Positions 22,584 through 31,023 are shown, counted from the first letter of the stretch. The stretch is DNA of 35,679 bases from Rhodoferax sp. OV413 (GCA_945861785.1 CAMAWD010000068.1:1-35679); one strand, 5' to 3'. The notes: a model not told the origin generated them from the sequence alone. Program-made: numbers and translations.

Positions 22584-24700
22584 GGCAGACGGTCGAACAC
22601 CATGACGCAATCTACGGCCAAGGGACCATCTTCATTGACGATCACGGGGTTGAGGTCGAGTTCACGCAACACCGGCTGCATGGCCGCGGCCCAGGCAGAC
22701 AGGCCGGACAACATGCGGGCGATGGCCTGTCGGTCGACCGCCGGTCGGCCCCGCACACCGTCGAGCACTGCACCGAGGCGCAACTCGGACAGCATCCGGT
22801 GTGCCTCATCGACTCCGAAGGGCGCGCGCCGGAACACCACATCCTTGAGCACCTCCACAAGCACGCCGCCGATGCCGACCATCACCAGCATGCCGAACAC
22901 GGGATCGCGCTGAACACCGACCACCAGTTCCAGGTGACCGTGGACCATCTTTTGCACCAGCACGCCGTCCAGCCGCGCCAGCGGCAGGGCCGCCCTGGCA
23001 TCGCGCAGCAGTCGCGCGAAGGCCTGGCGGACGGCAGCCTCGTCGTCTAGCATCAGTGATACGCCGCCGACTTCGGTCTTGTGCGCGATATGCGGGGACT
23101 CAATTTTTGCGGCGACCGGGCCACCGGCCGCCCGCCAGAGGGCAACCGCCTCGTCCGCATCCTGCGCCAGTGCAACCGGGGCCATCGGCACACCGGCGCC
23201 GGCAAGCCATGCCACAGCGCGCACGGAGTCCTGCAGCCCATCGGAGATATTCTCACCCAGGGCGGCAATCGCCTCGGGCACCGGGAGCGCTTCAGGCGCC
23301 GGTCGGCACAGGTGAGCGTGGAAACGAACCAGCCCGCTCGCCGCTTCGACGGCGCGCTCCCCGGCACCGAACACCACGATACCTTCCGCACGCAGGCGCT
23401 GCACGGCGTCCTCGGGTGCGGCAACCCAGCACACGAAGAAGGGCTTGGCGGTCTGGCGCTGGATGTCGCAAAAGATGCCCACCAGCTTGTCGCCGTGGGC
23501 CAGCATCAGCTGCAGCCACACCACACACACGTGCACATTCGGGTCTTCCATGAGTCGGATGACCGAGTCGCGGAACAGCTCGGGATTGGCGACGAATTGC
23601 CCCGTCACGTCGACCGGGTTGCCCACTGCGCCAAAAGCTGGCGTCACCTCGATCAGGCGGATTCGGGTGGCCTCGGTCAGTTCGGTCACCACCAGGCCGA
23701 CTTCTTCGGCTCGGTCAGCCATCATCACACCCGCTCCGCCAGACTGTGTGACGATACCCAACCCATTGCCGGCAGCTTCCCGCGGCTGGTTCAGTACCTC
23801 CAGCAGGTCCAGCATCTGTTCTTCGTTTCGCACACGGAGCACACCGTACTGGCGCAGCACCGCATCGAACACTGCATCTTCCACAGCCAGCGCGCCGGTA
23901 TGCGACGCGGCAGCCCTCACACCGGCAGCCATGCGCCCGACCTTCATCAGGACCAGCGGTTTGCGCAACTGTTGGCAGCGTTGCGCCAGCCGCACCAAGG
24001 CCGCACCATCGTCCAGCCCCTCCAGGTAACCGGCTGCCACCCGGACACGCGGATCCTCGATCACGGCCATCATCAATTCGCTGAAACCCAGGTCCGCCTC
24101 GTTACCCGTATTGATGAAATAACCCAGCCCGAGGCCTCGCTTGCGGGCAAGCGCTGCGATGGCGGTGCCGAAAGCGCCCGACTGGGACACGAAGGCGATT
24201 GGCCCGGGGCCGGTCTCGCCATCCGCATATTGACTGAACGTGGCATATACGTTGTCGAACGCATTGATGAAGCCCAGACAATTGGGTCCGCAGATCCTTA
24301 CGCCATGCCTGCGTGCGGTGTCCACCAGGACACTTTCCAGGGCCTGACCCTCTGCACCCATTTCCCCGAAACCGGAACTGAAGATCACTGCAGCACGCAC
24401 ACCGCGCCGCCCCAGGGCGTTGATGCTGTCGACGACCCCGCGGGCAGGCACGACGACCACGGCCAGGTCAGGCACCTCCGGCAGACTGCCAACGTCGGGA
24501 TAACACTTCAGACCGGCGATCACGTCGTATTTGGGGTTCACCGGCAGGATCCGCCCGGCATACCCTTTGCCCAGCAGGTGCTTCAACGGCCGCCCGTTGA
24601 CCTTGGTCAGGTCGGCCGATGCGCCGATGATCGCAATCGAACGCGGATGGATCAACCGACGTACGGTTTCAGCGCGGTGGTTGGTCATGTCGCTCGTCAC
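22580..24700 (-). CDS. Acyl-CoA synthetase, NDP-forming type (fused alpha-beta, acetate-CoA ligase family)
   Basis: A 706-residue protein with a CoA-binding domain (RSIAIIGASADLTKVNGRP, about residues 20-38), a succinyl-CoA-ligase-like domain (FVSQSGAFGTAIAAL; VRAAASHTGALAVED with the probable phospho-His) and a C-terminal ATP-grasp domain (VAAKIESPHIAHKTEVGGV; DGVLVQKMVHGHLELVVG). The family forms acyl-CoA with release of ADP and phosphate. It provides a second activation route distinct from the AMP-forming ligase at 5200-6672. The start may be the GTG at 24700 or the ATG at 24688; the upstream gene stops at 24710. Confidence 0.9.
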   Translation of the reverse strand: MTSDMTNHRAETVRRLIHPRSIAIIGASADLTKVNGRPLKHLLGKGYAGRILPVNPKYDVIAGLKCYPDVGSLPEVPDLAVVVVPARGVVDSINALGRRGVRAAVIFSSGFGEMGAEGQALESVLVDTARRHGVRICGPNCLGFINAFDNVYATFSQYADGETGPGPIAFVSQSGAFGTAIAALARKRGLGLGYFINTGNEADLGFSELMMAVIEDPRVRVAAGYLEGLDDGAALVRLAQRCQQLRKPLVLMKVGRMAAGVRAAASHTGALAVEDAVFDAVLRQYGVLRVRNEEQMLDLLEVLNQPREAAGNGLGIVTQSGGAGVMMADRAEEVGLVVTELTEATRIRLIEVTPAFGAVGNPVDVTGQFVANPELFRDSVIRLMEDPNVHVCVVWLQLMLAHGDKLVGIFCDIQRQTAKPFFVCWVAAPEDAVQRLRAEGIVVFGAGERAVEAASGLVRFHAHLCRPAPEALPVPEAIAALGENISDGLQDSVRAVAWLAGAGVPMAPVALAQDADEAVALWRAAGGPVAAKIESPHIAHKTEVGGVSLMLDDEAAVRQAFARLLRDARAALPLARLDGVLVQKMVHGHLELVVGVQRDPVFGMLVMVGIGGVLVEVLKDVVFRRAPFGVDEAHRMLSELRLGAVLDGVRGRPAVDRQAIARMLSGLSAWAAAMQPVLRELDLNPVIVNEDGPLAVDCVMVFDRLP

Positions 24701-24709
24701 TATGGCACT

Positions 24710-25927
24710 TCAATTCGCAAAGGCTGCTATGCCGGTCTGGGCGCGGCCAAGTACCAAGGCATGAATATCATGTGTGCCTTCGAGTGTATTGACTGTCTCG
24801 AGGTTGAGCATGTGCCGGATCACGTGGTACACATCCGCGATACCGTTGCCGCCATGCATGTCCCGTGCCGCACGTGCCACATCCAGTGCCTTGCCAGCGC
24901 AATTGCGCTTGAGCAGAGACACCATTTCAGGGCTCGCCCGCCCGGCGTCCCGCAACCGGCTCAGGTGAAGGCATGCGTGCAATCCCAGCGTGATCTCGGT
25001 CTGCATGTCTGCCAGCTTCTTCTGGATCAGTTGGTTGGCCGCCAGTGGGCGGCCAAACTGCTTGCGATCGAGCACATACTGGCGTGCGGCATGCCAACAG
25101 AACTCGGCCGCACCCATGGCGCCCCAGCAGATACCGAAGCGGGCATTGTTCAGGCAGGAAAAAGGCGCACTGATGCCGTTCGCCTTGACCAGCAACTGCT
25201 CGTCTGGCACGAAGACATCGTCCATCAGGATCTGCCCGGTCGGTGAAGCACGGACCGAGAATTTGCCGTCGATCTTGCTGGTCGAAAGCCCGCGCATGCC
25301 GCGCTCCAGGATGAAACCCCTCACCTTTCCTGCCTCGTCCTTCGCCCAAATGATCATCACGTCGGCGATCGGTGCGTGTGTGATCCATGTCTTGTTTCCT
25401 GTCAGGCGCCATCCGCCATCGACCTTCCTGGCGCGGCTCGCCATTCGCCCGGGGTCGGACCCATGGTCGGGCTCTGTCAGGCCAAAACACCCCAGCATTT
25501 CTCCGCGCGCCATGATCGGCAAGTAACGCTGGCATTGTGCTTCGGTACCAAAAAGGTAAATCGGCAACATGCTGAGCGTGCTTTGCACGCCCATCGCCGA
25601 GCGGTAGCTCGTGTCTATTCGTTCGAGTTCCCGCGCAACCAGGCCATATGACACGAAGTTGATGCCCGCGCATCCGTAACCCTCGATCGTGGCGCCAAGG
25701 AAGCCCATGGCACCCATTTCCCGCATCACTTCAACATCGAAAGTCTCGTTCCGGTTCGCCTCGACGATGCGCGGCATCAGGCGCTCTTCGGCATAGGCAC
25801 GCGCGCTGTCGCGGATCATCACCTCCTCCGGAGTCAGCATGTCCTCCAGCCGCAACGCGTCCTTCCAGTCGAAGGCAACGCCCAACATCCCGGCTTTCTC
25901 GCGTTTGGTGGATTCGAGGGTCTGCAT
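24710..25927 (-). CDS. Glutaryl-CoA dehydrogenase-like acyl-CoA dehydrogenase
   Basis: A 405-residue flavoprotein close in layout to glutaryl-CoA dehydrogenase: [15 protein letters not shown] loop, [22 protein letters not shown], the [22 protein letters not shown] helix and the catalytic Glu in [11 protein letters not shown]. GcdH oxidises and decarboxylates glutaryl-CoA to crotonyl-CoA; close relatives handle other dicarboxylyl- or acyl-CoAs. The flanking thiolase-like, DUF35 and acyl-CoA synthetase genes point to CoA-ester breakdown. The dicarboxylate-binding residues cannot be judged safely here, so glutarate is only one possible substrate. Confidence 0.9.
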   Translation of the reverse strand: MQTLESTKREKAGMLGVAFDWKDALRLEDMLTPEEVMIRDSARAYAEERLMPRIVEANRNETFDVEVMREMGAMGFLGATIEGYGCAGINFVSYGLVARELERIDTSYRSAMGVQSTLSMLPIYLFGTEAQCQRYLPIMARGEMLGCFGLTEPDHGSDPGRMASRARKVDGGWRLTGNKTWITHAPIADVMIIWAKDEAGKVRGFILERGMRGLSTSKIDGKFSVRASPTGQILMDDVFVPDEQLLVKANGISAPFSCLNNARFGICWGAMGAAEFCWHAARQYVLDRKQFGRPLAANQLIQKKLADMQTEITLGLHACLHLSRLRDAGRASPEMVSLLKRNCAGKALDVARAARDMHGGNGIADVYHVIRHMLNLETVNTLEGTHDIHALVLGRAQTGIAAFAN

Positions 25928-25935
25928 GGGTCGGC

Positions 25936-26379
25936 TCAGTGCTGCGGCTGGGGCGCTGGCTGGACAGGACGGAATTTGGGAATGCAGATCTGGTCACTGA
26001 GCACCTCGAAATGCACCTGGACCCGCATTCCGACATGGACGTCCTCGGGCAGGCAATGCGTCACCTGGGCGTACATGCGCGCAGCGTCATCCACATCGAT
26101 CAGGCACAGGATGACCGGCAGATCCGCCTCCCACACGGGAGAGTTCATCGCAACCGTATGGGACACCGTGTGTGAATAGACTGTTCCCAGCGTCTGCGTC
26201 GGTGTCCATGCCAGTTCCCGGCTGCCGCACTCGATGCACCAGGGTTTGGGATGAAAATTGAAGCTGTCGCACTTCTGGCACTTCTGCATGACCAGGCGCC
26301 CCTCCCGGGCGGCAGTCCAGAAGGGCCGTGTCTGGTCGGTGATCTCGGGCAGGGGCTTGCCAGTGGCGAAATCGGACAT
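25936..26379 (-). CDS. DUF35 / zinc-ribbon OB-fold acyl-CoA-binding protein
   Basis: A 147-residue protein with a zinc ribbon (CQKC and CIEC, about residues 34-37 and 48-51) followed by an OB-fold domain ([25 protein letters not shown]). DUF35 proteins bind acyl-CoA and work as partners of thiolase-like proteins, for example with Ltp2 in steroid side-chain cleavage. The gene starts 3 bp after the thiolase-like gene ends, which supports complex formation. It does not have an enzymatic motif of its own. Confidence 0.9.
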   Translation of the reverse strand: MSDFATGKPLPEITDQTRPFWTAAREGRLVMQKCQKCDSFNFHPKPWCIECGSRELAWTPTQTLGTVYSHTVSHTVAMNSPVWEADLPVILCLIDVDDAARMYAQVTHCLPEDVHVGMRVQVHFEVLSDQICIPKFRPVQPAPQPQH

Positions 26380-26382
26380 GGG

Positions 26383-27618
26383 TCAGGGCTCCGTTCCAAG
26401 AATCAGCGATACACAGCTCCGCCCGGGGCGGCCATAGGGAATACCACCGAAGCCGCATGCAGCGCCGATGGTGGCGCCCGGCACCTGCCGGTCCCCCGCT
26501 TCGCCGCGCAACTGCGTGACCGCCTCGACCAGTGGCATGAAGCCACCGATGGCGCCGCCGGGCTGACCACCGGAAAGCTGCCCGCCATCGGTGGACAACG
26601 GGAAGTCACCATCGAAGCGCAGGTCGTGCTCGTCGACGAAGTGGCCACCCTCTCCCTTCTTGCAGAATCCGTAGTCCTCGATCGTCATCATGGCGATGAA
26701 AGGGAAGTCGTCGTAGGGCTCGAAAAAATCAATGTCCTTGTGGCTGACACCTGCCATCGTCATGGCCTGGGGTGCCGCGGTAGCGAACCCCGTCGTGGTG
26801 ATATCTGGAAATGTCCGGGAGCCATGGTAGTAGTTGTTGGATTCGCCATACCCGCGCAGATACACCGGCCTGTCCGTCAATGAGCGCGCCGTTTCTGCCG
26901 ACGTCACGATGTAGGCGAGCCCACCGTTGACAATCGGAACGCAGTCCAGCAACCGGATCGGCTCGGTCAGGACGCGCGAGCCCAAATACTCGTCCAACGT
27001 GATCGGCTTGCGGAAGATCGCTCCGGGATTCAGGGTGGCGTGGAAGCGGGTTGTCACGGCGATCTTGCCAAGTTGCTGCGGCGTCAACTTGTATTGGTGC
27101 ATGTAGCGGGTCAACACCAATGCGAATTGCGCACTGGCACCCATCACCCCGAAGGGCCCCTGGAAATCCCAGTAGACGCCACGGGTGCGCTCGGGCGACA
27201 ACGGCAAGCCGGGCGCGACCGATGGAATGCTCAGCGGTGTATCCGCGCCGACGACCAGTACGCGGTCGACCACACCGGCCTTGATCAAGGCGGCGGCCCG
27301 GGTCAACATGGCGGCGGCCGACGCGCCACCCTGGTCGGCCCGCAGCAGAATCTGCGGGCTGATGCCCAGGTTCTCGGCCGTTGCCGCAGACCAGTTCACG
27401 GTATGCGCCGCCTCGGCATGCGAGACACCCAGTCCTTGCCCGTTGAAGTCGTTCTTGGACATGCCCGCCTTCTGCAGGGCCAGATCGGCGGCCCAGGCGA
27501 TGTACTCATCGACGGTAAGCACAGGTTCTCCGGGCTTGACCCGGCTGTAAGGGGTTCTTCCGTAACCCACGATCGCGACTTCTGAACGCATAGGCTGTTT
27601 TCCGGATGTCTTTGTCAT
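26383..27618 (-). CDS. Thiolase-like (SCP2/Ltp2-type) protein without the nucleophilic Cys
   Basis: A 411-residue thiolase-fold protein. The place of the catalytic Cys reads ADQGGASAAAML, so no acyl-enzyme can form there. The C-terminal loop GGQLSGGQPGGAIGGF replaces the usual GHPxG His. Such Cys-less members, paired with DUF35 proteins, can act as retro-aldolases on beta-hydroxyacyl-CoA. The DUF35 partner follows directly and a (broken) enoyl-CoA hydratase precedes. The ATG at 27618 overlaps the hydratase stop as ATGA; the ATG at 27591 is an alternative. Confidence 0.87.
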   Translation of the reverse strand: MTKTSGKQPMRSEVAIVGYGRTPYSRVKPGEPVLTVDEYIAWAADLALQKAGMSKNDFNGQGLGVSHAEAAHTVNWSAATAENLGISPQILLRADQGGASAAAMLTRAAALIKAGVVDRVLVVGADTPLSIPSVAPGLPLSPERTRGVYWDFQGPFGVMGASAQFALVLTRYMHQYKLTPQQLGKIAVTTRFHATLNPGAIFRKPITLDEYLGSRVLTEPIRLLDCVPIVNGGLAYIVTSAETARSLTDRPVYLRGYGESNNYYHGSRTFPDITTTGFATAAPQAMTMAGVSHKDIDFFEPYDDFPFIAMMTIEDYGFCKKGEGGHFVDEHDLRFDGDFPLSTDGGQLSGGQPGGAIGGFMPLVEAVTQLRGEAGDRQVPGATIGAACGFGGIPYGRPGRSCVSLILGTEP

Positions 27619-28235
27619 GGGTGTGTTGTCGCAGCGCGGCCACCGCCATTTGCCAGTTGACGCGGTGCCACACCGCCAGGCTTGCCGCGCCCCAGGAAGG
27701 CCTGGACACCCTCCTTCTGCACGGCCATGTCGAGCGCCCGCTGCATCCAGGCATCGTCCGGGGCCACTTCACGTTGTGTGGCCCCACCGCCGGGCATCAT
27801 GTTCAGCCTTATCTCGGGTTGACCAAATGCCGCGCTGCGGGCCGCAATGATGATGTGGGCATGCAGGGCCAATTCGCATCCACCCCCAACGCCGACCCGC
27901 TGAAGGCGGCAATCACCGGCTTGGAACAATCCGCAATCGCCTTCCAGTAACGCAGCATCTGTTGGCGCCAGATGTCGGCCGTTCCGAAGGCCTGGATTTC
28001 CTTCAGGTCCGCGCCCCCAGCAAAGTGGGGGCCGTTGCCGCAAACCACGATGCGAACGCACGGTGTCGTCCTCGTCCAATTGCTTGAAGCGGCTGGCCAA
28101 GGCCTTGCGCAGCGCCATGTTCAAGGCATGGCGAACCCGTGGCCGATTGAGCTGCAGCCGAGCGACACCGGGGCGCGGACGATCGACCATCAGGAGTTGT
28201 GGATCGTCGGATTGCGCATTTTCCGGGCCATGCAT
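27615..28235 (-). pseudogene. Enoyl-CoA hydratase/isomerase gene with two frameshifts and a 3' internal deletion
   Basis: Starting at the ATG at 28235, the frame gives a normal crotonase N-terminus (VARLQLNRPRVRHALNMAL to QLDEDDTVR). Near 28055 the frame shifts: the conserved GNGPHFAGGADLKEIQAF and CSKPVIAAFSGSALG lie in the next frame. It shifts back near 27880 (CELALHAHIIIAARSAAFG). After PGGGATQREVAPDD about 70-80 residues are missing before the family's C-terminal QKEGVQAFLGRGKP. An active hydratase cannot be made. The stop overlaps the thiolase-like start as ATGA, so this was a genuine operon gene. Confidence 0.85.
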
Positions 28236-28281
28236 GCGATTTATTCTAGGGACGCCGCATAATTCCACAACTTTAGATCTT

Positions 28282-28296
28282 GAATTGGTGAAATTC
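28282..28296. promoter_or_regulatory. Candidate regulator-binding palindrome upstream of the long leftward operon
   Basis: GAATT-GGTGA-AATTC is a perfect 5-bp inverted repeat with a 5-bp centre. It lies in the AT-rich part of the 205-bp space between the LysR gene and the hydratase gene, about 50 bp upstream of the latter. A LysR-type regulator usually binds such dyads. The wider stretch TTGG...CCAA on the minus strand (21 bp) also has symmetry. No experimental or strong promoter evidence is available from the sequence. Confidence 0.4.
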
Positions 28297-28440
28297 ATAT
28301 TCCAAATAGTACAGCAGGCACCCGGCGCGTAGTCCACCCACGTTCCAGGGCAGCTTCCGGGGGAGGGGGACAATTCCAGTTCGCGCCGTCCCCCGCGCAA
28401 AGGTGCTGCCAGTTGCGCTGGCTGGCACTGTCCTACTGGC

Positions 28441-29346
28441 TCAAAGCCGTTCGCACAAATCAATCAGCTGGTTGCGAAACCACTGGTGCCCGCTGTCCGA
28501 TTCCGCGGACTTGTGCCAAATCAGGTAGACCGGCAACTGTGGCGTGCGCAATGGCATGGCATGCGCCCTCACACGGAAATGGTCCGCATAGAGCAACGCC
28601 ATACGGCGCGGCATCGTGGCGATCATGTCCGAAGACTGCACGATCAGGGGCATGGACATGAAATGCGGCACCGTCACGACCACGTGGCGCTTCAAGCCGC
28701 GCTTGGCCAGCGCGGCATCGATCAATGGCATGGCGTCCGGGCGCGGCTCGATGATCACCTGACCCAGCGCCAGAAAGGACTCCAGGCTCAGCTTGTCACC
28801 GATCAATGGATGGTCGCGCCGGGACAGCGTCAGCAAGGTCTCGGTCATCACGCATTTGTTGACGTAGTCCGGATTGCGTATCGGATAGTAGTCCAGGGCC
28901 AGATCAACCACACCCTCCATGAGCGCCGCCTTCAAGCTGGCGCTGGGCTCGGGTCGGATCCGGATCTTGACCTGGGGCGCGACAACGGACAGCCAGTCCA
29001 CGAACCTGGGGAGGATGACCACTTCGCCGTAGTCCTCCACGGCGATCGAAAACTCGCGGGAAGACTGCGAAAAGTTGAAGCCTTCGTCACCCCCGAGCCC
29101 GCGTTCGATGATCAGCAGGGCCTGGCGCACCGGCTCTGCCAACGCCTTCGCCTTGGCATTGGGCACCATCCCCTGGGCACTCCGCACGAACAGCGGATCG
29201 TCCAGCGAAATGCGCAGGCGGGCCAGTGCATTGCTGACGGTCGGTTGCGACAGGCTCAGCTTGTCGGCCGCCTTGGAGATGCTGCGCTCGCTGTAGATCG
29301 CATCGAATGTCAGCAAAAGGTTGAGGTCGAACGAACGTAGATTCAT
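28441..29346 (-). CDS. LysR-family transcriptional regulator
   Basis: A 301-residue regulator. The N-terminal helix-turn-helix shows LNLLLTFDAIYSERSISKAADKLSLSQPTVSNALARLR (given here as family pattern, residues about 6-43 in two parts). The effector domain has SLKAALMEGVVDLALDYY, typical for the NodD/PcpR-like branch that responds to aromatic or small organic acids. The ATG at 29346 is chosen because the helix-turn-helix begins directly after it; the open frame further upstream runs into repeat DNA. It lies upstream of, and on the same strand as, the long catabolic operon. Confidence 0.93.
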   Translation of the reverse strand: MNLRSFDLNLLLTFDAIYSERSISKAADKLSLSQPTVSNALARLRISLDDPLFVRSAQGMVPNAKAKALAEPVRQALLIIERGLGGDEGFNFSQSSREFSIAVEDYGEVVILPRFVDWLSVVAPQVKIRIRPEPSASLKAALMEGVVDLALDYYPIRNPDYVNKCVMTETLLTLSRRDHPLIGDKLSLESFLALGQVIIEPRPDAMPLIDAALAKRGLKRHVVVTVPHFMSMPLIVQSSDMIATMPRRMALLYADHFRVRAHAMPLRTPQLPVYLIWHKSAESDSGHQWFRNQLIDLCERL

Positions 29347-29498
29347 CGACTTGATTCTGCCAGCCTGTCGTCGGGTCACGCCTTTGGGGTCAATCGTTGC
29401 TCCACAGCCCACGTAAACACGGCTGCGATGGCAACCATGTACCGGTCCTTCAGGACCTTGGAGACGACCGATGCGGCCTTGGCGCTGTGGGGAACGGT
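29347..29498. other. Upstream region of the LysR gene, no gene seen
   Basis: No supported gene lies here. The stretch should hold the lysR promoter on the minus strand. A minus-strand frame with a hydrophobic run is open but has no recognisable family. The repeat shared with 32070-32165 begins at its right border, so this is where the catabolic block meets the right-hand repeat region. Confidence 0.4.
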
Positions 29499-29594
29499 GA
29501 CCGCCGGTCAAGGGGCCCCTGGCATTGACCGAGGGGCATGGCACTGAAACTGCTAGCCGTTGTCGAACAGCACGGCCTCGAAGTGTTGGCCTGA
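29499..29594 (+). pseudogene. 3' remnant of an XRE-type antitoxin gene, copy B, with palindromic lead
   Basis: From the ATG at 29538 the last 19 codons read MALKLLAVVEQHGL and EVLA, then TGA, as in copy A. The preceding 40 bases are not coding here. They form nested palindromes, including AGGGGCCCCT inside a GGTCAA/TTGACC pair, and they recur in front of copy C at 32071-32108 with few changes. The recurring boundary shows that B and C share a common ancestor segment. Confidence 0.7.
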
Positions 29595-29725
29595 GCGTCA
29601 GACTGGCACGCCGATGGCATCAGCCGTTGAACCACTGAATATTAGACAGCGTCCAATAAGCTTTTCGACCGGCAAGAAAAATGCACGCAACACATCAGCG
29701 TCAAGTGCTTGATTTAATTTTTTAC

Positions 29726-29770
29726 TGGCTCCTCGACCCGGGCTCGAACCAGGAACCTACGGATTAGCAG
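29726..29770 (-). other. 3' half of a tRNA-Asn-like gene, copy B
   Basis: On the minus strand this has the anticodon-loop to CCA end of a tRNA like copy A. It differs at several places, and the anticodon now reads GCT. The acceptor strand GGTCGAGGAGCCA region and T-loop are conserved. It lacks the 5' half. It lies in the same orientation as copy A, about 28 kb away. Confidence 0.7.
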
Positions 29771-29826
29771 GCGGCACGACTAACAGGGTGGGAGGCCGCA
29801 TGGTTGCTCACTGTCGGCCCGGAACT

Positions 29827-29907
29827 GTCCAATACTTTTGGCTAATTGCTGCAAATCTGGCCATATATCCATGCGGGTTGCAGCTCTGTGACTACTGGAT
29901 ATTGGAC
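29827..29907. repeat. 81-bp element with inverted ends, copy B
   Basis: Bounded by GTCCAATA and TATTGGAC; in this copy the perfect inverted repeat extends to ten bases, CTGTCCAATA and TATTGGACAG. Length is identical to copies A and C. It is followed immediately by a tumE promoter and gene start. Confidence 0.75.
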
Positions 29908-29914
29908 AGCGGGG

Positions 29915-29991
29915 CTTGTCCATAAGTTATCACCGAATGATATAGTCCCAGACTCATGAATGGTCCAGACTTATCACCTGCGCAAAAGTAG
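29915..29991 (+). pseudogene. Truncated tumE gene start with its promoter
   Basis: The sequence from TATTGGAC through the promoter to the ATG at 29956 closely matches that in front of the intact tumE gene at 33093. Both have TTGNCC, a 19-bp spacer with the dyad TATCAC-CGA-ATGATA, then TATAGT. The coding part reads MNGPD as in TumE and then LSPAQK and a TAG at 29989. Thus five codons of tumE remain before an unrelated sequence. Confidence 0.7.
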
Positions 29992-29998
29992 GGCGCAC

Positions 29999-30022
29999 AA
30001 AAAAGCCAGCGGGAAGCTGGCC
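29999..30022 (-). terminator. Rho-independent terminator of the zeta-type operon
   Basis: GCCAGC (30006-30011) and GCTGGC (30017-30022) form a perfect six-base stem with a GGGAA loop. On the minus strand it is followed by a run of T. It lies 23 bp after the last gene of the leftward zeta-type module. Confidence 0.8.
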
Positions 30023-30044
30023 AGTGGGTCAGCGTCTGATCAGC

Positions 30045-30251
30045 TCAATGGTGTGACTGATGCGCTTCTTGGTCACGAAGCTTGATCAAATCAGCAGCTG
30101 TCAATTCAACATCTCTGCCATCAAGTGACACAAGGATGCTGGTGTTGGTCTTGATTGCTAGATCTTCTGCCGACTTGGCTGCACGAAGCATCGCTGCGTA
30201 TGAACCTGCCAAATCTGGGTCAGTGGAGTTACGGATGTCTTTGGGATTCAT
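30045..30251 (-). CDS. Small protein, probable partner of the zeta-type toxin
   Basis: A 68-residue acidic-to-neutral protein starting MNPKDIRNSTDPDLAGSYAAM. No family is recognised with certainty. Its ATG overlaps the zeta-type stop as ATGA, so the pair is translationally coupled, and a terminator follows. Position and size suggest an antitoxin or accessory subunit of the toxin. The reading frame is intact although the toxin gene carries a nonsense codon. Confidence 0.6.
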   Translation of the reverse strand: MNPKDIRNSTDPDLAGSYAAMLRAAKSAEDLAIKTNTSILVSLDGRDVELTAADLIKLRDQEAHQSHH

Positions 30252-30802
30252 TTGTTGCTCCAGTCAATCAATATGGGTGGGCGGTGATAGCTGTCAAAGA
30301 AGGCCCATGAATCAACTACCTTGCTGTATCGCTCATGGAAGTTTTCTAAGCCTGCTTTGAACCGCCTGCGAATAACGTCTTCAGGAATGTTGTGACCACC
30401 TTGCAAAACACGGCGGGCGGCTCTTGATACTGCGATGTCTTCATTGGGCAATGACAAAAACCACAGCTTAACTTGTTAGCCGTGGGCTTGCCATAAGGGG
30501 ATCTTTTTCAAGTAGGCTAAGCCCGACAGCGTTGTTTCAAAGGCAAAGCTGTTTCCAGCATCCACGCATTCGTCGATTTCTTCCAGCATCAGTCGGCCAG
30601 CTTTAAAAGAAGCCGTTTCTGGATTGAACGGAGCCAAGCCGGCAGCGATCAAGTCGGCGTTAATGAAACGCAGCGTTTGTGCTTCAGCAGGCAAAAAGTC
30701 ACGGGCAAATGTGGTTTTGCCAGCTCCGTTGGGTCCTGCAATGATGATGATTTTTTTCAAATTTTGATCGTGTTCTGTCAATTTTATGCTGTGCAGGGTC
30801 AC
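30248..30802 (-). pseudogene. Zeta-toxin-family kinase gene with an in-frame stop codon
   Basis: The frame encodes a zeta-type P-loop kinase; relatives phosphorylate UDP-N-acetylglucosamine and related sugars. Walker A is AGPNGAGKTT (about residues 22-31), followed by FINADLIAAGLAPF and SFAFETTLSG. At codon 109 (30478-30476) a TAA interrupts the protein between WQAHG and QVKLWFLSLPNEDIAV. The frame continues unchanged to the end, so a single-base change of a Tyr codon would explain it. The full product would be 184 residues. Start is GTG at 30802; a TTG further in is possible. Confidence 0.85.
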
Positions 30803-30888
30803 TTGCCAACCGGAACATCCAAGCCACAGGACCTCAAAAGACCGGTCCTGCTCGTGGCAAAGAAGGACTTGCTTGATTGGAGCAGCAG

Positions 30889-31022
30889 ATGATCAAGATC
30901 ACGGTGGACAGCGCAGTTTATGAGGCCTTGCAGAAGGCTTTTCCCAAGCCTGCCAACACGGCGCACCGGGCACTGGCTAAATACATCAGCGTGCTGGAGA
31001 CCATGCTGTTTCAAAGCCTGCA
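30889..31022 (+). pseudogene. N-terminal fragment of an unrecognised protein gene
   Basis: From an ATG at 30889 (GGAG twelve bases upstream) the frame reads MIKITVDSAVYEALQKAF, PKPANTAHRALAKYI and then SVLETMLFQSL. It looks like the start of a plasmid-type or phage-type protein, but I do not recognise the family. At 31023 it runs into a reversed fragment of a fic-like gene and the frame becomes meaningless. It is one of at least three fragments joined in this 550-bp stretch. Confidence 0.5.
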
Positions 31023-31023
31023 C

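Larger units (their letters stand above)
29536..29910 (+). repeat. Long direct repeat unit B (matches 1420-1800)
   Basis: Same order of parts as unit A: end of an XRE antitoxin gene, a palindrome TATTAGAC-AGC-GTCCAATA at 29640-29658, a degraded terminator, the tRNA-Asn 3' half, the block GGGAGGCCGCATGGTTGCTC, and the 81-bp element. The palindrome is built from the same 8-mers that end the 81-bp element. Unit B has more changes in the tRNA part than unit A. Right of 29910 a tumE remnant follows. Confidence 0.8.

Noticed and set aside
23081-25246. 721-codon plus-strand open frame
   Set aside because: It is antisense to the NDP-forming synthetase and the GcdH-like gene, and shows no protein family; an effect of high GC content.
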